Shown here: one piece after another, positions 60,990 through 64,000 of the stretch
How the letters are laid out: each line of letters opens with the position of its first letter
Position numbering within the stretch: the stretch's first letter is position 1
Assembly (NCBI GenBank): GCA_036525185.1
Contig: DATDAW010000012.1
Location: forward strand, 40,923 to 104,922
Direction of reading: 5' to 3'
Length of the DNA: 64,000 nucleotides
Source of the DNA: DATDAW01 sp036525185
GTDB lineage: Bacteria; Verrucomicrobiota; Verrucomicrobiia; Chthoniobacterales; DASVRZ01
The notes under the pieces: generated by a model
Told to the model about the DNA's origin: nothing
Databases searched by the model: none
Seen by the model: only the letters and a program-made list of their open reading frames with translations
Translations under genes and position numbers: made by a program

Positions 60990-61404
60990 ACTACACTAAA
61001 TGCCTAGTACCAGCCTTTTTTGCCCTTTTTGAAAAACTTTGCCTCGAGGACGTGCATTCGCCGTGGCGAAGTGGGTGACGTCGTGGTGCCGGAGGGTGAA
61101 AGCGAGGAGGGCGTCGATGACCTGCCGAAATCCGGCAGTGGTTGTAGCGGCCCAAACCCACAGCGGGGTGGCTACATCGGGTTAGTAGTCGGCATGTTCC
61201 CATGCTGGGTTGGCGGTAGAGTCTGGCAAAATGCGGCAGCTTGTGGTGCAGTGCGGAGTTCTCGGACAATGGTCGACGCTTGGCCGAAATGGACAGAAGC
61301 CTGTTAAGGTCTAACTCGCTATCAGGTGCATTTACTACACCGAAATCCGTGGCGCCTCTTCGAATAATAACCGTTTGCTGATATCGATCTTACTCCTCGA
61401 TTTG
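60990..61404. other. Decayed intergenic stretch beside the transposase remnant
   Basis: On the minus strand a frame without a proper start reads VWAATTTAGFRQVIDALLAF, then TLRHHDVTHFATANARPRGK, which looks like a protein fragment but matches nothing I can name. The rest shows no feature. Confidence 0.35.
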
Positions 61405-61439
61405 AGCAAAAAAAGAAACCTCCCGCAACGGCAGGGAGG
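61405..61439 (-). terminator. Rho-independent terminator, minus strand
   Basis: The hairpin CCTCCCTGCCGTTGCGGGAGG (6-bp stem ends CCTCCC/GGGAGG, 61439-61419) is followed on the minus strand by TTTCTTTTTTT. No minus-strand gene is recognised upstream of it before the PEP-CTERM gene, so its parent transcript is unclear. Confidence 0.75.
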
Positions 61440-61665
61440 GATTGGACGCCGTTTGGGACAAGCTCATCGCTAACGACGCTGGTTGAAACCAGCCTCCGAA
61501 CGATCCTCTGTTTCAACGGAGGGCTCACGAAAGCACGCTTGTGTTGTGACGTTGTCCCAATCTCCTACGCCATGATTTTCTAAAGATATTCGAAAGGTTA
61601 TTTTCGGCTTGCTTTTGATTTTAACTGATCGGATAAATGCAACTACAATTAACTTGGAGGATGGC

Positions 61666-62538
61666 ATGAAGCACGACCACTCATTAGTTCGGCTGACACT
61701 TCTATCAATCACAGCCAGCTTAACCCTTACCAGCGGCGCTTTCGGCGCTGTCATTACTTTCTCCGAAGGAGGAGATGCCACACCAGGATCAATCCTGGAC
61801 ACTGTCAATGCATTCCGAAGCGCATTGGGGGATCCCAACAACGGCAATGCACCGGGGCCCCTTGCGAGCGGCCGCCGCGAGATCAACTGGGACGGGGGCG
61901 GATCGTCCGCTACTAGCCCTTCGTTGTCGCCGTTCGACGGCTTTCTGAATAATCGAGGGGCTCGGTTCACTACTCCTGGATTTGGCTTCGTGCAGGCGCC
62001 GCCCACTGGGTTGGATACCGCATTCAATAATCCAAACCTAAGCAGCACCTTCGGAGTATTCAGCCAATTGAGGCTTTTTACCCCGGTTCTTAGCAATATT
62101 ACCGACGTGTTCTTCTTTATTCCAGGCACAAACGGTGCTGTCCCGGCAACGGTTAGCGGTTTTGGCACGGTTTTCACCGACGTGGATTTGAATGGCAGCA
62201 CAAAGATTCAATTTTTTGACAGTACTGACACTCTTATCTTTGACGGTATTGTGCCGGCCGGTACCGTCAGTGACCAGAGCCTCTCGTTTTTTGGAGCCAT
62301 AGGCAATGCGGGTGAACAAATCTCCCGTGTGCGGATTACCAGCGGCAATACGGCGATAGGTCCCAACTTTGAAAACCCGAATGTGGAGACGGTCGATGTC
62401 GTCGCGATGGACGATTTTATCTATTCGGAGCCTGTTCCTGAGCCGAGGGTCTTCGGGATGGTTGTGGCTGGAATAGTCATGATGGCGTGGCGCCGACGGA
62501 AGGCCTTCAAACTGGGGGTTCCATTCTCGCGAGCCTAA
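61666..62538 (+). CDS. PEP-CTERM sorting-signal protein
   Basis: A 290-residue exported protein from the ATG at 61666, with ribosome-binding site TTGGAGG 6 nt before it. The signal peptide is LTLLSITASLTLTSGAFG. The C-terminus has the PEP-CTERM tripartite signal: VPEPRVFG, a hydrophobic helix (MVVAGIVMMAW) and RRRKAF, which is recognised by an exosortase such as EpsH. The body is beta-rich (VSGFGTVFTDVDLNGSTKIQ, VDVVAMDDFIYSE), like many secreted PEP-CTERM proteins thought to join the extracellular matrix. Confidence 0.92.
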   Translation: MKHDHSLVRLTLLSITASLTLTSGAFGAVITFSEGGDATPGSILDTVNAFRSALGDPNNGNAPGPLASGRREINWDGGGSSATSPSLSPFDGFLNNRGARFTTPGFGFVQAPPTGLDTAFNNPNLSSTFGVFSQLRLFTPVLSNITDVFFFIPGTNGAVPATVSGFGTVFTDVDLNGSTKIQFFDSTDTLIFDGIVPAGTVSDQSLSFFGAIGNAGEQISRVRITSGNTAIGPNFENPNVETVDVVAMDDFIYSEPVPEPRVFGMVVAGIVMMAWRRRKAFKLGVPFSRA

Positions 62539-62564
62539 AGAGGCGCGTTCAAAGGGGCAGTGTT

Positions 62565-62603
62565 CAAAAATCAAAAACTCCCGCCAGTTCTGATGCTGAC
62601 GGG
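62565..62603 (-). terminator. Rho-independent terminator, minus strand, after the decayed isocitrate dehydrogenase
   Basis: On the minus strand CCCGTCAG-CATCAGAA-CTGGCGGG (one mismatch in an 8-bp stem) is followed by AGTTTTTGATTTTTG. It sits about 200 nt after the last recognisable isocitrate dehydrogenase codons, in the right orientation to have ended that gene. Confidence 0.65.
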
Positions 62604-62799
62604 ATTCGAGGATTCCGAGGCTGGGTTATGAAGTCCCTTAACTGAGACTTTTGCGATCCTTCGGTAAGACTGTCTTATCGAAGAAGGAGTCAAGAGACGG
62701 AGAGACGACGGCGGCTGAGGCAGCTGGTCCTACCTTCGCGGCAATTTGGATAACCCAGGAACCTTTGCTCCATGGTGGTCTCCTGACAGTGTCGCGGGG

Positions 62800-62954
62800 A
62801 TTGCCGTTGAATCTCGTAGTCGGGCGCAAGGCGGCGGAGGCTTTGGCGTCGTCGGGTTGGTAGTAGCCGCCGATATCGGTGGCTTGCGCTGGACGGCTCG
62901 CAACTCCTCGATGATTTTCGATTCGTTAGCAGTGAGTTTTTTTGCGCCCGTCAT
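62800..62954 (-). pseudogene. 3' fragment of monomeric-type NADP isocitrate dehydrogenase
   Basis: One frame reads KKLTANESKIIEELRAVQRK, then after a frameshift near 62878 the other reads DIGGYYQPDDAKASAALRP. Together they match the end of monomeric-type isocitrate dehydrogenase, which normally closes with a GYYxPDxxxxxxAMRPSxTLN block. The final residues are altered (TTRFNGN) and the other roughly 700 codons are missing. It is a relic, not a functional gene. Confidence 0.65.
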
Positions 62955-63798
62955 CGGCCAGGGCGGATGAAGGCACCCGGTCGAAGCGATTGAAATAGCG
63001 GCGACTCGCGTTGCGAACTTCCTTGGAAGGAGGTGGCCCGGCTCTCCGTCACGGCAGCCAATGTACAGTCAAAGTTAGTTGGCAGCACGAGAACAGCGAT
63101 CTGCTAACGTAAGCGATCACGTTTGGTAGCAGCACCTTAGTCGTTGTTGGACCGCCGCGCAGCAATGGACCTGCCAGGAACGCTGGGCGCTGCTGCTGAC
63201 CCACATTTTTCAGCACTGGGTCGGCGGCAAGTGGCTTGGAGCACTGCCCGTCGAGGCCAGGATGTTGCTCCTTCAGGCCGAAAACTCACCCCGGCCGAAT
63301 CCGCCGGGCAGCCTCCTCATTCGCGTTTTTAGAGTAAGTTATCTCGGCGAGCGAGATTACAGATCGCTGGGATGTCGGCCGCCATGCGCGCGCTGGGGCT
63401 CTGGGTGTTCTTGGTCCGGGCGACGCCGTTCAACTGGGCCGTTTGGGAATTAGAAACGGGACACAACATCAGGTTTTATCGTGCGAGGAGGTATTCCTGC
63501 CATAGTCTGATGAAGATGAAGATCGGAATCCCAAATGAGATCGGGTTTGATATGAAGCGCCCTTAGAAAGAGACCGAAAAAGGCGTGGAATCAGCTACAC
63601 GCGTAGAGCGTGTGTGATCGCTCATCAGAGCGGAGATTCTGACGAAAGCGGCGGGCCTAAGACAATCGGCGGTCACTGCTTGTGGTCAAAGCCCAGCTTC
63701 TATCACATGGAAATCCAGCCTCCCGATCTTTACGGTTTGTCGGGCTGGTGATAGGCTATGCCATCTCCAGCCCGCCCTCTATAAATTCCGCGGAAGTG
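62955..63798. other. Gene-poor stretch
   Basis: About 840 nt with only short frames. One plus-strand segment (about 63150-63300) reads ERWALLLTHIFQHWVGGKWL, then GALPVEARMLLLQAENS, which looks protein-like but is not identified. No RNA gene or repeat was seen. Confidence 0.4.
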
Positions 63799-64000
63799 TC
63801 ACGATGTAATGTGGTTTACGAGTAGTCGGGCTCCCGTGCGGCTCGACTCCTCGCAGCACCCAAGGATGTCTTGAATCGCGGCTCCTCTTGCAAAATCCGG
63901 CTGGTCGTTCACGCCTGTCTGGATGCTCCAGATAAATCGATCAAAGTTGTTCGGTGTGACCGGGCAAGCGACTTTCTTCCAACGGTTGGCGTTCGAATCG
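63799..64000 (-). CDS. Gfo/Idh/MocA family oxidoreductase, C-terminal end (partial)
   Basis: An open minus-strand frame enters from the right edge and stops with TGA at 63799-63801. The 66 visible residues include NFDRFIWSIQTGVNDQPDFA, then RGAAIQDILGCCEESSRTGA, the usual end of Gfo/Idh/MocA dehydrogenases (FxRFIxAIRTG-P-FxxGxxxQxVLDAxxxSxxxG). These enzymes oxidise or epimerise sugars and inositols with NAD(P). The N-terminal Rossmann domain lies outside the window. The reading frame shows no damage. Confidence 0.75.
   Translation of the reverse strand, partial: DSNANRWKKVACPVTPNNFDRFIWSIQTGVNDQPDFARGAAIQDILGCCEESSRTGARLLVNHITS

Noticed and set aside
63372..63566. Plus-strand frame MSAAMRALGLWVFLVRAT as a small membrane protein
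   Set aside because: The hydrophobic start is short, the rest is not coherent, it has no ribosome-binding site and lies in a decayed region.

Overview
The window is GC-rich bacterial DNA, probably from a verrucomicrobium, perhaps of the Spartobacteria group. The evidence for that is indirect: a PEP-CTERM exported protein, GC-rich inverted REP-like elements of a kind I associate with that phylum, and the general gene content. It reads like a chromosome fragment, and I see no plasmid, origin or CRISPR features.

Positions 1-24165, all on the minus strand, hold one long operon for an extracellular contractile injection system (eCIS), a phage-tail-like nanomachine without head genes. In transcription order it encodes sheath, inner tube, a zinc-ribbon baseplate chaperone-like protein, a Pro-rich disordered protein, a DUF4255/Pvc16-type cap, an AAA+ ATPase, a small conserved protein, a CIS-tube initiator, a LysM protein, a gpD-type hub, a gpV-type spike, a His-rich small protein, a gp25 wedge, two gpJ-like baseplate proteins, a gpI-like tail protein, a giant beta-helix protein and a PASTA-repeat protein that runs off the left edge. 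Just upstream lie an RfaH/NusG-like antiterminator (24307-24843), an excellent -24/-12 sigma-54 promoter (24887-24902), a possible 28-residue ORF, and a sigma-54 activator with a degenerate receiver domain (25196-26575). I infer a dedicated regulatory cascade: the activator opens the sigma-54 promoter, the NusG paralogue is made first and then carries polymerase through the 24-kb operon.

Positions 27229-50000 are ordinary chromosomal genes: tRNA-Thr, a site-2 protease, PrmA, a threonine aldolase-like enzyme, a TPR protein with UvrA, a small DHp-like protein with a beta-CASP metallo-beta-lactamase, a five-gene minus-strand lipid-degradation operon (CNB-patatin, CoA ligase-like, thiolase, FadB/J, acyl-CoA dehydrogenase; 37380-46129), an M1 aminopeptidase, tRNA-Lys and a YCII-domain protein.

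From about 50 kb the sequence becomes accessory and damaged. It has an H-type lectin, a DUF1579 protein and an adenosine deaminase-like protein, but also a run of frameshifted genes (51.2-54.6 kb). A glycoside hydrolase family 3 gene has its C-terminal domain thrown out of frame by a 17-bp tandem duplication. An IS66-like transposase relic and a decayed isocitrate dehydrogenase 3' end lie beyond it. A PEP-CTERM protein, an AraC regulator, a zinc alcohol dehydrogenase and the 3' end of a Gfo/Idh/MocA oxidoreductase (right edge) look intact.
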